DNA of 64,000 bases from JAWLGZ01 sp041690635 (GCA_041690635.1 JAWLGZ010000004.1:476783-540782); one strand, 5' to 3'; counted from the stretch's first letter, positions 25,984 to 35,611 are shown. Notes: generated by a model from the sequence alone, not told the origin. A program made the numbers and translations.

Positions 25984-26706
25984 TTAGACGCGCATCTCCA
26001 TCACCGTCTCGGGCAAGAGCAGGCAAAGTCCGTTTGTCGTACGCCTCGTCCCATCCGCCAAATCGATGGTGTAAGCTCGGTGTGGAAGCTCAGGTCGCTT
26101 CTGCAATTGTGAGTTCATGTAAAAGTCGTGGAACAACACCTCGACTCCCTGCTTCACTGCCCAGGTTGCCACCTGTTTGCGCGAAAAAATATTAAATCCG
26201 CGCATCCAGTCGAGTCCATTTTTTTTGTCTCTGTATATAACACGCACATCAATATCGTCTGGGTTAAGCAGCGCTTGCACAAACACCCTGCCACCCGAGA
26301 CTGTGTTCGCCAACAGGTTCTCGAGAAGCGGTTCGAATTGATCGAAAATCCCCATCACTCCCAGGCACGTAACGAGATCAAATTTGCCAAGTTTTTCGGT
26401 CAATGCGTCCCCTTGGATCAGCTGCACATCATCAAGCACGGTCCGTTTCCGTGCGACCTCTAACAGTTGAATTTCCTTATCTAATCCTGTAAGCCGGCTC
26501 CGAGGGTATGCTTCCTTAAGTGCGGCCAACAGGTCTCCTGTCGCGCATCCGACATCGAGAATTGCTCTTGGCTTTCCCGCTCCGATTTTATTTAAAATAA
26601 ATCTATATACGTCTTTGACTTCATCTGCCTTATCATTCCCTACGTAAGTCTCTACCCGCTGGCGAAATTCACCCACCTCTGACGAATATTCAAATTCATT
26701 TTCCAC
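25984..26706 (-). CDS. Class I SAM-dependent methyltransferase
   Basis: The 240-residue protein has a clean methyltransferase domain: AILDVGCATGDLLAALK (SAM loop), RLTGLDKEIQLLEVA (acidic end of strand 2), DVQLIQGDALTE and FDLVTCLGVMGIFD, then GGRVFVQALLNP. The C-terminal third (HDFYMNSQLQKRPELPHRAYTI) resembles the substrate-facing lids of small-molecule O- or N-methyltransferases. It sits between a GT-B gene (12 bases upstream) and the NeuB homologue (immediately downstream), so a sugar methylation in the same glycan pathway is the simplest guess. The target is not visible from sequence. Confidence 0.85.
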   Translation of the reverse strand: MENEFEYSSEVGEFRQRVETYVGNDKADEVKDVYRFILNKIGAGKPRAILDVGCATGDLLAALKEAYPRSRLTGLDKEIQLLEVARKRTVLDDVQLIQGDALTEKLGKFDLVTCLGVMGIFDQFEPLLENLLANTVSGGRVFVQALLNPDDIDVRVIYRDKKNGLDWMRGFNIFSRKQVATWAVKQGVEVLFHDFYMNSQLQKRPELPHRAYTIDLADGTRRTTNGLCLLLPETVMEMRV

Positions 26707-26718
26707 AGCACGCCTTTA

Positions 26719-28167
26719 TTAAATTCTATTCAAACAAAACTGCACAAATCTTTGCAGCGCATGACCGTCTAGCCTGCCCCAATAATCCGCGTCCATCACC
26801 GCATGCTCCTTCATGTGCCCCCGGACCTCCGAGTTTGCCCAGTTGCCAAGCGCCTCCCGGAACTCGTCAACGCTGCTCACGTTTAAAACCTGCGGAACAC
26901 CAACATAATCCGGATAGTTGTAGCCATAGCAATCAAAATTGATCGTCGGAACCCCTGCCCCAAGAGCCCATTTTATCGTTGAGGATACACTTGCGATATA
27001 CAGGTCGCACAACGGAATCAGGTCTGCTGCGGTGACCTCTTCAAGAGCAACGCCACACTCCAGCATCATAGCCCTTTGCTCGGGTGTTGTATTCGGGTGC
27101 GGCGAAACAATCACGTTTGCCGTTGCTACGTCCTTTGGCATCTGGGCGAAAGCCTTTATAAGCTCTTTATAATCGCGGAACGCACAGGGACGTGAGCCCA
27201 GGTGGTTCGGCGGCATTGCCACCAGAACTAAATCCTGAGCGCCATCTAGACCATGCCTTTCCAGCACCGCCGCTCTTCTCTCCGTCCTCGCCCTCCTCGC
27301 TACACCAACATTGTCTTGAAGCGGATGTCCCAGCACTTCCAGCGTTTCGTCACTAAAGCCCATCGCTTTGTATTGATCGCGCATGGACTCACTTTCCAGA
27401 ACAATCGCGTTAACCGGTCCCGTATTCACCAGCCATGGATTGAAGGGCGAAAATCCGGCAAGCTCCATGGCAATCGCCTCGATGAACGGCAGGCGAGTAA
27501 TGCAAAAGCCGTCCCCTTCCGCCATCCACCGACCAAGGTGTCTTTTTACCAACGCTTTGTAATTTTCAGGTAAGCTGTGCCTTGGGCTCGATCGATACGC
27601 AGTGACAGCTTCTTGTGCCGAAAGAGCGCCATAGCTCACGATGACGCTGAAGATGGAACGGCGTTGTGCGGCTCCAACCCAACCATAGCTGTCGCGTTCA
27701 ATGCTATATTCCGGCAGGATAACAACATCAATTCCCAATCTCACAAGCCAGTCTTCACAAAACCTTATCCGTCTTTCGATGCTATCAACTGCACGCAACA
27801 CCGACGTCTTTTCGGTCTCATCGAGCTTTTCGAACACAATCTCAGCGGCTTTCTTCTTCCAACCGTGCAAGATATTTCTTCGTGGCACAATGAGAGAAAC
27901 GGGGAGTCTGGCCGGAGCGCCAGACAGCCAACCTGACAATGGCGATGCAATGTCAGCAAGTCCTCCATCCCGTTTCGTTTCCTCGACATAGACCGAGCCT
28001 GCATCAAATGCTTGCTCTCTAAAAGAGCCATCTTCATCAAGACAGTAAGGCGACCACAATATGCAGTCAAAACTGTTTGTACGTTGCCCGTACTCTGCGA
28101 TCTTCTTACCAACCGAAAAGTTGCCACATTCGTAAACTACAAACAGGAATCTCGGTTTACGATTCAT
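26719..28167 (-). CDS. GT-B-fold glycosyltransferase-like protein A, candidate nonulosonic acid transferase
   Basis: The protein has 482 residues with two Rossmann-like halves. The C-terminal half carries VIVSPHPNTTPEQ and YIASVSSTIKWALGAGVPTINFDCYGY. An HP motif followed by a Ser-Ser/Thr motif is the pattern recognised in several bacterial sialyltransferase families, where these residues bind the CMP donor. It is a clear paralogue of the protein at 31915-33444: both share IAIELAGxxPxxPWL, an LVLVAMPPN or VAVVALPPDQ strand and the SVSST(I)(K/R)WA block. It overlaps the preceding gene by 4 bases (ATGA). I infer sugar transfer; CDP-glycerol transferase-like or epimerase-like roles are the alternatives. 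Confidence 0.65.
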   Translation of the reverse strand: MNRKPRFLFVVYECGNFSVGKKIAEYGQRTNSFDCILWSPYCLDEDGSFREQAFDAGSVYVEETKRDGGLADIASPLSGWLSGAPARLPVSLIVPRRNILHGWKKKAAEIVFEKLDETEKTSVLRAVDSIERRIRFCEDWLVRLGIDVVILPEYSIERDSYGWVGAAQRRSIFSVIVSYGALSAQEAVTAYRSSPRHSLPENYKALVKRHLGRWMAEGDGFCITRLPFIEAIAMELAGFSPFNPWLVNTGPVNAIVLESESMRDQYKAMGFSDETLEVLGHPLQDNVGVARRARTERRAAVLERHGLDGAQDLVLVAMPPNHLGSRPCAFRDYKELIKAFAQMPKDVATANVIVSPHPNTTPEQRAMMLECGVALEEVTAADLIPLCDLYIASVSSTIKWALGAGVPTINFDCYGYNYPDYVGVPQVLNVSSVDEFREALGNWANSEVRGHMKEHAVMDADYWGRLDGHALQRFVQFCLNRI

Positions 28168-29378
28168 AGCCCCACTTTCCGAGAATGGAAGGGATTTGCT
28201 GACGGCCTTTTGTTCAATGGTTCTCCAATACAGTCCGTCATTGCTTCGCTACTGCATAAAATTACCTCAATCGCTCTCCGCACGGCCCCAGTTGCGTCCG
28301 GGATAGTTTCGGCAATCTGGCATTCCAGAGCCTTACGCACCTCCATATCCAAGGCTCTCTTCAAGGCAAGATGTAACTCGCCGGCGTTTCTTGCTCCCAT
28401 AGCGCACCCTTGCAGAACCAGCGGGAATTTCTCGACCCGACAATGTTCTCTCCAGTGCCATCGCAAGTCATCCGGGTAGTCTGCATAGACCACGACCGGT
28501 CCCTTACCTCGGGCGATACGAGCCAGTTGCACTGCATCCAACCCTGCCGTGGAAAAACAGGACACGACCACATCTGAGCACGCAATGGCCTCTTCGACGT
28601 GGAGATTCTGATCGAGTTGCCAAAGACAACCCATGCCGTCCAGAAGCGAACAAATACTTGCTGTCCCTCCTTGGCTTTCCCGTGGATGGGGCCGGTAAAT
28701 AAACCGGCCGCCAATTTTTCCGGCGGCAACTGCTGTATCAGAAACCACTTTTCGATAACCAGATAGAGCTGAAAGATTTTGCCCAAAAAATGTTACGATT
28801 CTTGTGTTCGCGCCTACCGCAACTTGCTTCCTTGAATGCTCTCGCAACAGATCAAAATCGCATTTTTCATAGCTGACGTGCTTGCATGAGCCAACTACAC
28901 TTATTTGCTTGACCCCTTTCTCTTTTGTTAGCTCCTTAGCCAACTCATCCATGACCAAATAGTGGTCAGCCGGTGCTCCGTTTATCAAACGAGTATCACC
29001 CCAAAAATCCTGTACCGCAAACGACTTTATGCCAATCTCCCTCGCTGCAGCAACGGCAACTTCATCTACTCCAATGGAGCGGCATCCCGATAATCCACAA
29101 ATAACGGCATCCGGCCTTGCTTGTTTTAGCTTCATGGAAGCGATCTGGATTCGCCGAGACGACAATTCCACATTGTCTTCGATTCCAAAAAACGCCTCTC
29201 CCGACAGAGCCGGCTGGTTACGGAGTTCGAAATACCGTTTGGCGGGGCCTTGTGCCAAAAGAAGTACTCGTGAGCCACGACCCATGAGCGCTTTGGCAAT
29301 TTCCAGTATGTGGCCGGCTGCCCCCACATCTCTCGCGGTAAGGACGAAAGTCTGTTCATAAAAAGTGCGCGTACTCAT
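28164..29378 (-). CDS. GT-B-fold glycosyltransferase-like protein B
   Basis: The protein is about 404 residues. Early blocks FVLTARDVGAAGHILEIAKAL and SRVLLLAQGPAKRYF look like a GT-B N-terminal Rossmann domain. The C-terminal half has FIYRPHPRESQGG (HP motif) and DVVVSCFSTAGLDAVQLA (Ser-x-Ser/Thr motif), the same pair as in the neighbouring putative transferases. Sequence similarity to them is otherwise low. It is followed by protein A with an ATGA overlap and preceded by a GT4 gene. ATG 29378 was preferred; a GTG at 29423 would add 15 residues. Function is inferred as transfer of a surface sugar, probably from an NDP or CMP donor. Confidence 0.6.
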   Translation of the reverse strand: MSTRTFYEQTFVLTARDVGAAGHILEIAKALMGRGSRVLLLAQGPAKRYFELRNQPALSGEAFFGIEDNVELSSRRIQIASMKLKQARPDAVICGLSGCRSIGVDEVAVAAAREIGIKSFAVQDFWGDTRLINGAPADHYLVMDELAKELTKEKGVKQISVVGSCKHVSYEKCDFDLLREHSRKQVAVGANTRIVTFFGQNLSALSGYRKVVSDTAVAAGKIGGRFIYRPHPRESQGGTASICSLLDGMGCLWQLDQNLHVEEAIACSDVVVSCFSTAGLDAVQLARIARGKGPVVVYADYPDDLRWHWREHCRVEKFPLVLQGCAMGARNAGELHLALKRALDMEVRKALECQIAETIPDATGAVRRAIEVILCSSEAMTDCIGEPLNKRPSANPFHSRKVGL

Positions 29379-29455
29379 CAGCTGGTCCAGACTCCTATTG
29401 GCACCTGTAGCCGGCGACGTCACACCGAGAGCTCGTATTCATTGCAATCATTAAC

Positions 29456-30607
29456 CTATTTTTCAGCGCACTTTATTTTTGAAGCTACGGCCGCCCGTTC
29501 CAGCGCCGCAAGGGTCAATTCAGCCGTACGCCGCCAGGTGAACTCCTTGGCTCGTTTGTAACCGATTGATATTCTGGAATCACGTTCCTCCTTATCCGAC
29601 ACTACTCTCTCTACCGCATTTTCCACAGAAGCCGTGTCGCCCGGTGAGAAATAATATCCGGCGGGTCCGGCCACCTCTGGCATCGAATGGGCCCTCGGTA
29701 TGATGACCGCCGTGCCACACGCCATCGCTTCCAAAACCGGAAGCCCGAAACCTTCATAGAGGCTGGGGAACAACAGCGCGGCGGCCCCCGCGTAGAGTCC
29801 TGGCAAGAGGCTGTCGTCGACATACCCCAGTACACGCACTTTCGATGACTGGCGTGTCGGCAGCCACCCACTCCACCCGACAATCACTAGCGGAAGAGTA
29901 ATCCTCTCTCTTTCAATCAAGTCAACTACGAATCGTGTGTTCTTTCGTGGATCGCCGCTCCCGACAAATAGCAGGTAGTCGTCAGGCAGCTCCAATTGTT
30001 GCTTAATTGTCTCTACTCGAGTCTTGTCGGGCGCCGAGAAGTTGCTAACCCCCAACGGAGTGACCGTCGTTCGCGAGCGTAAGGTCGCGTCAAACCGGGA
30101 TAGTTCCTCCCGCGTAAACTCCGATACGGTTAATAACTCGTCTGCCCAGGCAAGACGTTGTCGAAAATGTCTATCTGCAAATGCTACGCGTTCGGCGGGA
30201 TGCCACTCCGGGTGAAACTGGACACTCAGGTCATGAATTGTCTGGAGGACACCTCCCCGGACATCGCTCCGGAATGGAAAAAATGCCGTCTCATGATAGA
30301 CATCGTATGCTCGACTTAACGACACAAATTTACCTTCTCGGAGCCGTAATTGAGTCAGACGGATAGCTAAAGCCACGTTGACAGGAAGCCGCCAAAATGC
30401 AGCGCCAAGCACTGAGAAAGCCCTTATGTTCGTAGGACCCGATGGCGGGGAAGGACGAACGACCCGCCCGTCGAAGTAGCCAATATCCAGCTCTCCCCCT
30501 CCGGCCTCCTCCATCGCCTTGTATAGTTCGAGAACATATCGACCGATGCCCGTAATCGGGTTGGCGGCCGGAATGGCGTTGACAATGACTCTTAGCTTAC
30601 GGCTCAT
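29456..30607 (-). CDS. Glycosyltransferase family 4 (GT-B)
   Basis: The 383-residue protein is a standard GT4 enzyme: LRVIVNAIPAANPITGIGRYVLELY at the N-terminus, LFVGSGDPRKNTRFVVDLI at the start of the donor domain and LFPSLYEGFGLPVLEAMACGTAVI as the conserved E-x7-E block. It most resembles mannosyl- or rhamnosyltransferases of O-antigen clusters in layout, but the donor is not determinable by eye. It is cotranscribed with the GT-B genes on both sides, with 37 bases to the upstream gene and 77 to the downstream one. Confidence 0.9.
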   Translation of the reverse strand: MSRKLRVIVNAIPAANPITGIGRYVLELYKAMEEAGGGELDIGYFDGRVVRPSPPSGPTNIRAFSVLGAAFWRLPVNVALAIRLTQLRLREGKFVSLSRAYDVYHETAFFPFRSDVRGGVLQTIHDLSVQFHPEWHPAERVAFADRHFRQRLAWADELLTVSEFTREELSRFDATLRSRTTVTPLGVSNFSAPDKTRVETIKQQLELPDDYLLFVGSGDPRKNTRFVVDLIERERITLPLVIVGWSGWLPTRQSSKVRVLGYVDDSLLPGLYAGAAALLFPSLYEGFGLPVLEAMACGTAVIIPRAHSMPEVAGPAGYYFSPGDTASVENAVERVVSDKEERDSRISIGYKRAKEFTWRRTAELTLAALERAAVASKIKCAEK

Positions 30608-30644
30608 TGCAGTCTTTCAAGAAGGAAGCGGAAACGGCCTTGAC

Positions 30645-31853
30645 CTAACCTTTTGGCCCGTAGAGTGCCAGCTTTTCAATCTCGACCGCGTACCTGTGGC
30701 TGGCATTCTCGAGGCAGCAAAAGTGCGTTTTCGCCAATGCCAATGCTGCTTCCCGGGCGGCGGAGTAGTTCTCCTTTATCGACTGCAGCGCTCGATCGAG
30801 TTCGGCTTCCGAGCGAACTAGCCAAAAACCCTGGCTCGGTTTCCCGAGAACATCACTCAGGCCAGGATGAAGAAACGCCACAACTGGCCGCCCGTAGGCT
30901 GCCGATTCGATCGTCGCACTCGAAAAGCTCGATAAAACAACGTCAAATCTTTCCAGCGACTGACCGAGCGGTTCGTTCGCCGACACCCACTCGCACCGGG
31001 ACACAAGCGACTTAAGGCGTCGCCGAATATGCCCCCGATCCTCCGGATGCGGGCGGATCCCAACATTGACGTCCCCGGCATAGCCATGGATCCACCGTTC
31101 AAAAGCCCCAAGGTCCTTTTCCATTTTCTCGCGGAGTCGCCTACTTTCCGGTATGCATTGCCCAAGCCAAAGAACCCGTAACGGGCCTCTTCCCAGTTCG
31201 GTGCCTCTCCCTAGTAGCGCGCTATCCTGGAGGTATATCGAGCCAACCTCCCTAACCTCTCCATCTCCGAACCGTACGGGAACGGATGCCAGGTTTTCTT
31301 CTGATGTTCGACCGAAAACCAAGAACAAGTCGACATCAAACATTGAAAAGTCCATGGAGGGCCAACAAAATGCATGAGCCAAATTAACCAGGACTCCACC
31401 TGAACGATTAGCCGCGCGGTGGAGGAACGGCGTCAAGAAGGAATCATCCATAAATGTCACAATGACACGCGGCCGATATCTTTCAACTAGCCATTGGGCA
31501 TACGCCGCGTTAAAACGCCACCGACTTGGGAGGTGTTTATAGTAAAGCTCGTTTGCCGAAAACATCCGATTTTTAGCCAGTTGCACTGCGGTATCGACAA
31601 CGTGTTCTGCAACCACCATCCCACGTTTTCTTAGAGAACCCGCTAAGGAATCCGCTCGCGCCACGTGCGACTTCGTCGGATGGAGAAGCAAAACGTCAGC
31701 GTTTTCGCATCCTTGATCGGGCCGACTTAGCAACGAAACCGGATAAAGACTTTTTACAAGCGATCGAAACAAGAACCGCGGAAAGCCGTCGCGGGCGATC
31801 CCATACCTGTCGAGTCTTCGAATAAAATCCTTATCCACACATATACCGCTCAT
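30645..31853 (-). CDS. GT-B-fold glycosyltransferase-like protein C, candidate nonulosonic acid transferase
   Basis: The protein is 402 residues. Its C-terminal half contains VNVGIRPHPEDRGHIRRRL (HP motif) and DVVLSSFSSATIESAAYGRPVVAFL (Ser-Ser motif), the donor-binding pattern of bacterial sialyltransferase-like GT-B enzymes. It also has LWLGQCIPESRRL where the donor domain begins. The N-terminal half has a DVLLLHPTKSHVARADSLA strand-loop-helix. There is no transmembrane segment or signal peptide, so the protein would act on the cytoplasmic face. It lies between two other putative transferases. A CDP-glycerol:glycerophosphotransferase-like role is the main alternative. Confidence 0.62.
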   Translation of the reverse strand: MSGICVDKDFIRRLDRYGIARDGFPRFLFRSLVKSLYPVSLLSRPDQGCENADVLLLHPTKSHVARADSLAGSLRKRGMVVAEHVVDTAVQLAKNRMFSANELYYKHLPSRWRFNAAYAQWLVERYRPRVIVTFMDDSFLTPFLHRAANRSGGVLVNLAHAFCWPSMDFSMFDVDLFLVFGRTSEENLASVPVRFGDGEVREVGSIYLQDSALLGRGTELGRGPLRVLWLGQCIPESRRLREKMEKDLGAFERWIHGYAGDVNVGIRPHPEDRGHIRRRLKSLVSRCEWVSANEPLGQSLERFDVVLSSFSSATIESAAYGRPVVAFLHPGLSDVLGKPSQGFWLVRSEAELDRALQSIKENYSAAREAALALAKTHFCCLENASHRYAVEIEKLALYGPKG

Positions 31854-31914
31854 GCACTGGGCACCGCCAAGCTCATTGCTTATTGGCGCTCTATCCAGTC
31901 CGACGCTCTACTCC

Positions 31915-33444
31915 TCAGCACTTGTTACCGCCTTCCAACATAGCAATCACCTGAGTTGCAATGCGTTCTCCCGATTGGCCATCAATACACCCCCAGTCCT
32001 TCGCGCATGACTTTTGCTTCTCTTCCAGTTCAATTAGCTTTTCGTGGCCAAACACAAAACCGATCAAGGCGCCCTGGAACAATCGAAAATGACTAATGGT
32101 CACCACGCCCTTGGCCGAATCGAAATCACTATACCCATAGTCATAAACATCATAATTTACCACCGGCTTTCCGCTCGCGATTGCCCAACGGATTGTGGAC
32201 GAAACGGACGCCACAAAGAGATCGCAAATCGACACCAACTCAACGGTATCCAAATTTGTAACGATCATATCTCTTTGTTCAAAAATATCTTTCAACATCT
32301 TTTTGTCGGTGACCGGATGTGGCCTGATAATCACATTGAAACTATCAGACTTCTGCAAAACGCTAAGCGCATCCGCCCAAGCTCTGCAAAGCTCTTCATA
32401 GTTCCCAAACTCCAAAGGAATTTTCCGGGAAGAAAACTGGTCCGGCGGCAGCGCCACAACGGCCACCCGTCGATACTCGTCCAACCCAAGAGTTTTTGTG
32501 ATCCGGCGTCGCAGCTCCTCATTTTTGGATTGCAGACCGGCTAAGATATCGTCATTCATCGAACCGGTCAGCACAAGTTGTTGGTCAGGAAAGCCGTACT
32601 TGCGATAGTAATGCAGCATTTCTTTACTCTCTACCGCAAGCAGGTCGACACTAGACCAGTTTGGAAGCCACGGATGCAGGGGGGCAATTCCGGCGAGCTC
32701 TATCGCAATCACTTCGACCCCGGGCAGCCTGAGCAATTTTTTCCCCTTGTAATAATTCACCCAGTGGGGAAAGAAACGCGCGCAGAATCGATTGAGAAGG
32801 TTTGCATTTGCATCAAAACCCGGGATTGTATACAGACTTTCGCACATTTCCTTCGTTGTACCCACTGCAAACGGCAGGATTAGTGTCTTTGTCCCGTCTC
32901 GTTTAGAAAGTTTAGTCAGCCAGGAATTTACCGAACCCGGGAACTCCTGACCGAAAACGATCACGCCAGGGCGTGTGCGTTTATAGACTTCATGGGCATA
33001 AGAAAAGGTCCGGATCCGGCTTGTACGCCGAAACGAGCCGCCGATCGGACGCCGGAGGCGCTTTATGAACAGTTCGGCAAGGAAAAGGGGCGCAAGGAGT
33101 GCCAGTAAACTCCAACCAAGAGCGCCTGTTTCCTTCGCGTCGTCTTTCGATGCAAGCGAAAGTGGCGTGTAGCCGTTGTCCAGGGGATCAACTGATTGGC
33201 ATTCGTCATCTATACGCGCCGGGATGGCTTTGCCAGGATGAAACACCTGCGCGCCAATACGGCGGCAGTGGAATGAATCACGTCTTAGGTTCTTAAAACT
33301 TGGTGATGTAAATAGAAACGCGCATCGCGCACTCTGCTTCTTTAAAAAAAACTCTGCAAAGCGATGCAGTTCCACGAACTCACCCGGCTCGTTTACCACA
33401 AACAGAACATCGATCCTATTCTCGCCCGACTTCATGTCACTCAT
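31915..33444 (-). CDS. GT-B-fold glycosyltransferase-like protein D, paralogue of protein A
   Basis: The protein is about 509 residues. It shares with the protein at 26719-28167 the opening DVLFVVNEPGEF (there FLFVVYECGNF), the central IAIELAGIAPLHPWL, the motif VIIRPHPVTDKK and CDLFVASVSSTIRWAIASGKPVVNYDVYDYGY. Divergence is large enough that the two likely make different linkages. The HP and Ser-Ser-Thr motifs again fit a sialyltransferase-like donor site. It is the first gene of the 33.4-23.9 kb run of minus-strand genes. ATG 33444 is used, with GAAGAAGAG upstream; TTG 33453 and ATG 33435 are alternatives. Confidence 0.63.
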   Translation of the reverse strand: MSDMKSGENRIDVLFVVNEPGEFVELHRFAEFFLKKQSARCAFLFTSPSFKNLRRDSFHCRRIGAQVFHPGKAIPARIDDECQSVDPLDNGYTPLSLASKDDAKETGALGWSLLALLAPLFLAELFIKRLRRPIGGSFRRTSRIRTFSYAHEVYKRTRPGVIVFGQEFPGSVNSWLTKLSKRDGTKTLILPFAVGTTKEMCESLYTIPGFDANANLLNRFCARFFPHWVNYYKGKKLLRLPGVEVIAIELAGIAPLHPWLPNWSSVDLLAVESKEMLHYYRKYGFPDQQLVLTGSMNDDILAGLQSKNEELRRRITKTLGLDEYRRVAVVALPPDQFSSRKIPLEFGNYEELCRAWADALSVLQKSDSFNVIIRPHPVTDKKMLKDIFEQRDMIVTNLDTVELVSICDLFVASVSSTIRWAIASGKPVVNYDVYDYGYSDFDSAKGVVTISHFRLFQGALIGFVFGHEKLIELEEKQKSCAKDWGCIDGQSGERIATQVIAMLEGGNKC

Positions 33445-33741
33445 CGCCAACAACTCTTCTTCATAGTTCCGCAGTCCAACCTGAACTCGGGAGGACTCAG
33501 GACATCAGCTTTACTCACTATTTTTTAGGTAATTACCCGCAAAAACTCAAAAGCATTTTCCTGAACGAACTGCACTCAAATGGCAGTATTTTTAAGTAGG
33601 TCTTGAGGCACTCGTAGTTGATCAGTCCTCTACCAAGCTCCGACCTACCTTCGTCATTTTACTAAAATTTTGCACGCAACTGCGGCAGCAGCGTGAGCAC
33701 TAAAGGCCAACCAAATCATAAAGAACAATTTTTCTCTTGCT

Positions 33742-35202
33742 TTAGTGTGTCATTTTTCCATTAACAATAAGAGCACCTGACAAAACGTACACAGCCCCGG
33801 CATTTAGGCCTGCGCGAAGATCATTATCAGCGGTGACGACAATATCGTCGTGACCATCATCATCCCAGTCGGTTGCATCCCAATGATGATAAGGAGGAGC
33901 AAGTTGCGCCATCAGAGGCCCAACCACCTTTGCGATCCGCTGGTCTTCGACAGTCGTCACCATTCCTGTGGTGTAGTCTTTGCCAAAAAACACGTACAAC
34001 GCCCCTGCCTCGTTCATATGGCGGTGTCCGGAAAATGTTAAGTCTGGAATTCCGTCGCCATCAATATCTCCAGCGACAGGCGACAACGTGGTGCCAATTC
34101 CATCGTAGTCGGAAAATGCGGTTGATCCACGTATTGTTGCTATGGTAATTGAGTCAATGTTTATGTTTCCCTTAAGCCTTTGCCACTTAGAACCTGAGAT
34201 CAAGCGGATATGATCCCTATTTAAACCAACGGGGGTACCATGCGCCGTTTGGGATATCCAAAAATCATCAATCCCATCGGAGTCGAAATCGCCTCGCGCC
34301 CCAACCATGGCCCATTTATCAGTAAGGCCAGAAATGCATTTCACTTTAGAAAGTTTGTTATTCTTGTATTCGTAGGCAGCTAGGCCACATGTCTCTCGGA
34401 CAGCAATGAGGTCGTTAGAGGCTCCGGGCAGAGCGACGAGCGCATGACCGGCGTTTTCGCCAACACCACTGATCGGAAGGAGTTTCTCATCCTGCAAATC
34501 CCCGTCTTTGAAACGCTCGATGGAAATATCATTTTCGTGTAGCCGAACAAGGCGAACCCCCATATCCGTGCGAATAAAAACAGCTTCAGCCCCGATTCTC
34601 CTATCAATAATCGGTTCATAACGCGCTGTCGACAGGTGCAACAATCCCCCGAAAGTAAAATCTCCCTTTCCATCCCCGTCGATGTCCAACGAGTTCCAAG
34701 AGAGAGGGGCGTGGTGCCCTGTTCGGTTTAACGGCGCATGGCCCCAGCGCGAAACAAAACCGTCGGAAAGGCCTTTCTTCTTCAGTTCACAATGATTTGC
34801 CCTTGTTGATGCGCATATTTCACCAGGAGTAATTAAGGCATCAAAGCTTGTTCCATTGTGAAAAGCTTCGGCACCACCTAGATAGGAAACCGAATAGAAT
34901 GAGGGTTTTTCATTATCCGCAATAAGCGGGATAAATCGTGCGCCAAAAAACGTCCATGAGCCGTTCAATGTGCCAAGTGTGGTTGAGGGACACAAGACGT
35001 TAAGAGTGATATCTTTTGCTTTGATAAATTGCCCAACCTCCCTAACATATATTTCATTAATTCCTTCGGTTGGAATTCCGTGCTGGACATACCGGAGATT
35101 GGCCGCAAATTCACCGAACTGCCACTTATGGAACTCAAGGCTAGCGGCATATATGTTGGAGCAAATTAGCAGCAAAATAATAGCTTTAAATATTGCGCTC
35201 AT
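33742..35202 (-). CDS. Secreted FG-GAP (integrin alpha-like) repeat protein
   Basis: The 486-residue protein starts with a signal peptide (MSAIFKAIILLLICSNIYA). It carries several calcium-binding FG-GAP loops: DIDGDGKGDFTFGG, DFDSDGIDDFWIS, DIDGDGIPDLTFSG and DWDDDGHDDIVVT. The Asp-x-Asp-x-Asp-Gly pattern and spacing predict a beta-propeller with about seven blades. Such proteins bind extracellular ligands or surfaces, but the ligand is unknown. The codon choice is AT-rich like the island around it. It stands apart from the transferase genes, with about 300 bases on its downstream side and about 400 on its upstream side, so it may have its own promoter. ATG 35202 gives the cleanest signal peptide. 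Confidence 0.85.
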   Translation of the reverse strand: MSAIFKAIILLLICSNIYAASLEFHKWQFGEFAANLRYVQHGIPTEGINEIYVREVGQFIKAKDITLNVLCPSTTLGTLNGSWTFFGARFIPLIADNEKPSFYSVSYLGGAEAFHNGTSFDALITPGEICASTRANHCELKKKGLSDGFVSRWGHAPLNRTGHHAPLSWNSLDIDGDGKGDFTFGGLLHLSTARYEPIIDRRIGAEAVFIRTDMGVRLVRLHENDISIERFKDGDLQDEKLLPISGVGENAGHALVALPGASNDLIAVRETCGLAAYEYKNNKLSKVKCISGLTDKWAMVGARGDFDSDGIDDFWISQTAHGTPVGLNRDHIRLISGSKWQRLKGNINIDSITIATIRGSTAFSDYDGIGTTLSPVAGDIDGDGIPDLTFSGHRHMNEAGALYVFFGKDYTTGMVTTVEDQRIAKVVGPLMAQLAPPYHHWDATDWDDDGHDDIVVTADNDLRAGLNAGAVYVLSGALIVNGKMTH

Positions 35203-35611
35203 ATATAAATTCAGCCTTAAGTACTTCAAAAACCTTTTCTGCTTGAGTCAGATCTACGCCGACATTCCTCTTGCGTTCTAACTGGCTCGTAGCGCCGGAA
35301 TGCCCAAATTTTGCGACCACCATCAACCACGCATAGGAATCTTGTTCGTGCGCGACAGGGTCCGTTTCCATACAAAAAAGGCGAGACCAATAGTTTCCCC
35401 GCGACTGGCAAAGATATTTGCATTTTATTCAGCCCAAAACCCCAAACATATTTCGACCGAAAAAGATTGCTACTGCAAGGGGGTGGGTTTCGCTAATTTT
35501 TTCGGCGCTTATTATAAGCCATGAAAAAAACAATGGCGGCGTAATAGTCTCAATGGAGATTGTTTCGCGCAGTCACATTAGCCATACTTAGTGTTTGGAA
35601 CAGCAAGAAGT
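35203..35611. other. AT-rich intergenic region without a gene
   Basis: This 409-base stretch separates the FG-GAP protein gene from the end of the leg operon, both on the minus strand. It should contain the promoter of the FG-GAP gene and a transcription end for the leg operon. I could not identify convincing promoter boxes, a terminator hairpin with a T-run, or an RNA gene. Short open frames here lack coding character. Confidence 0.6.
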
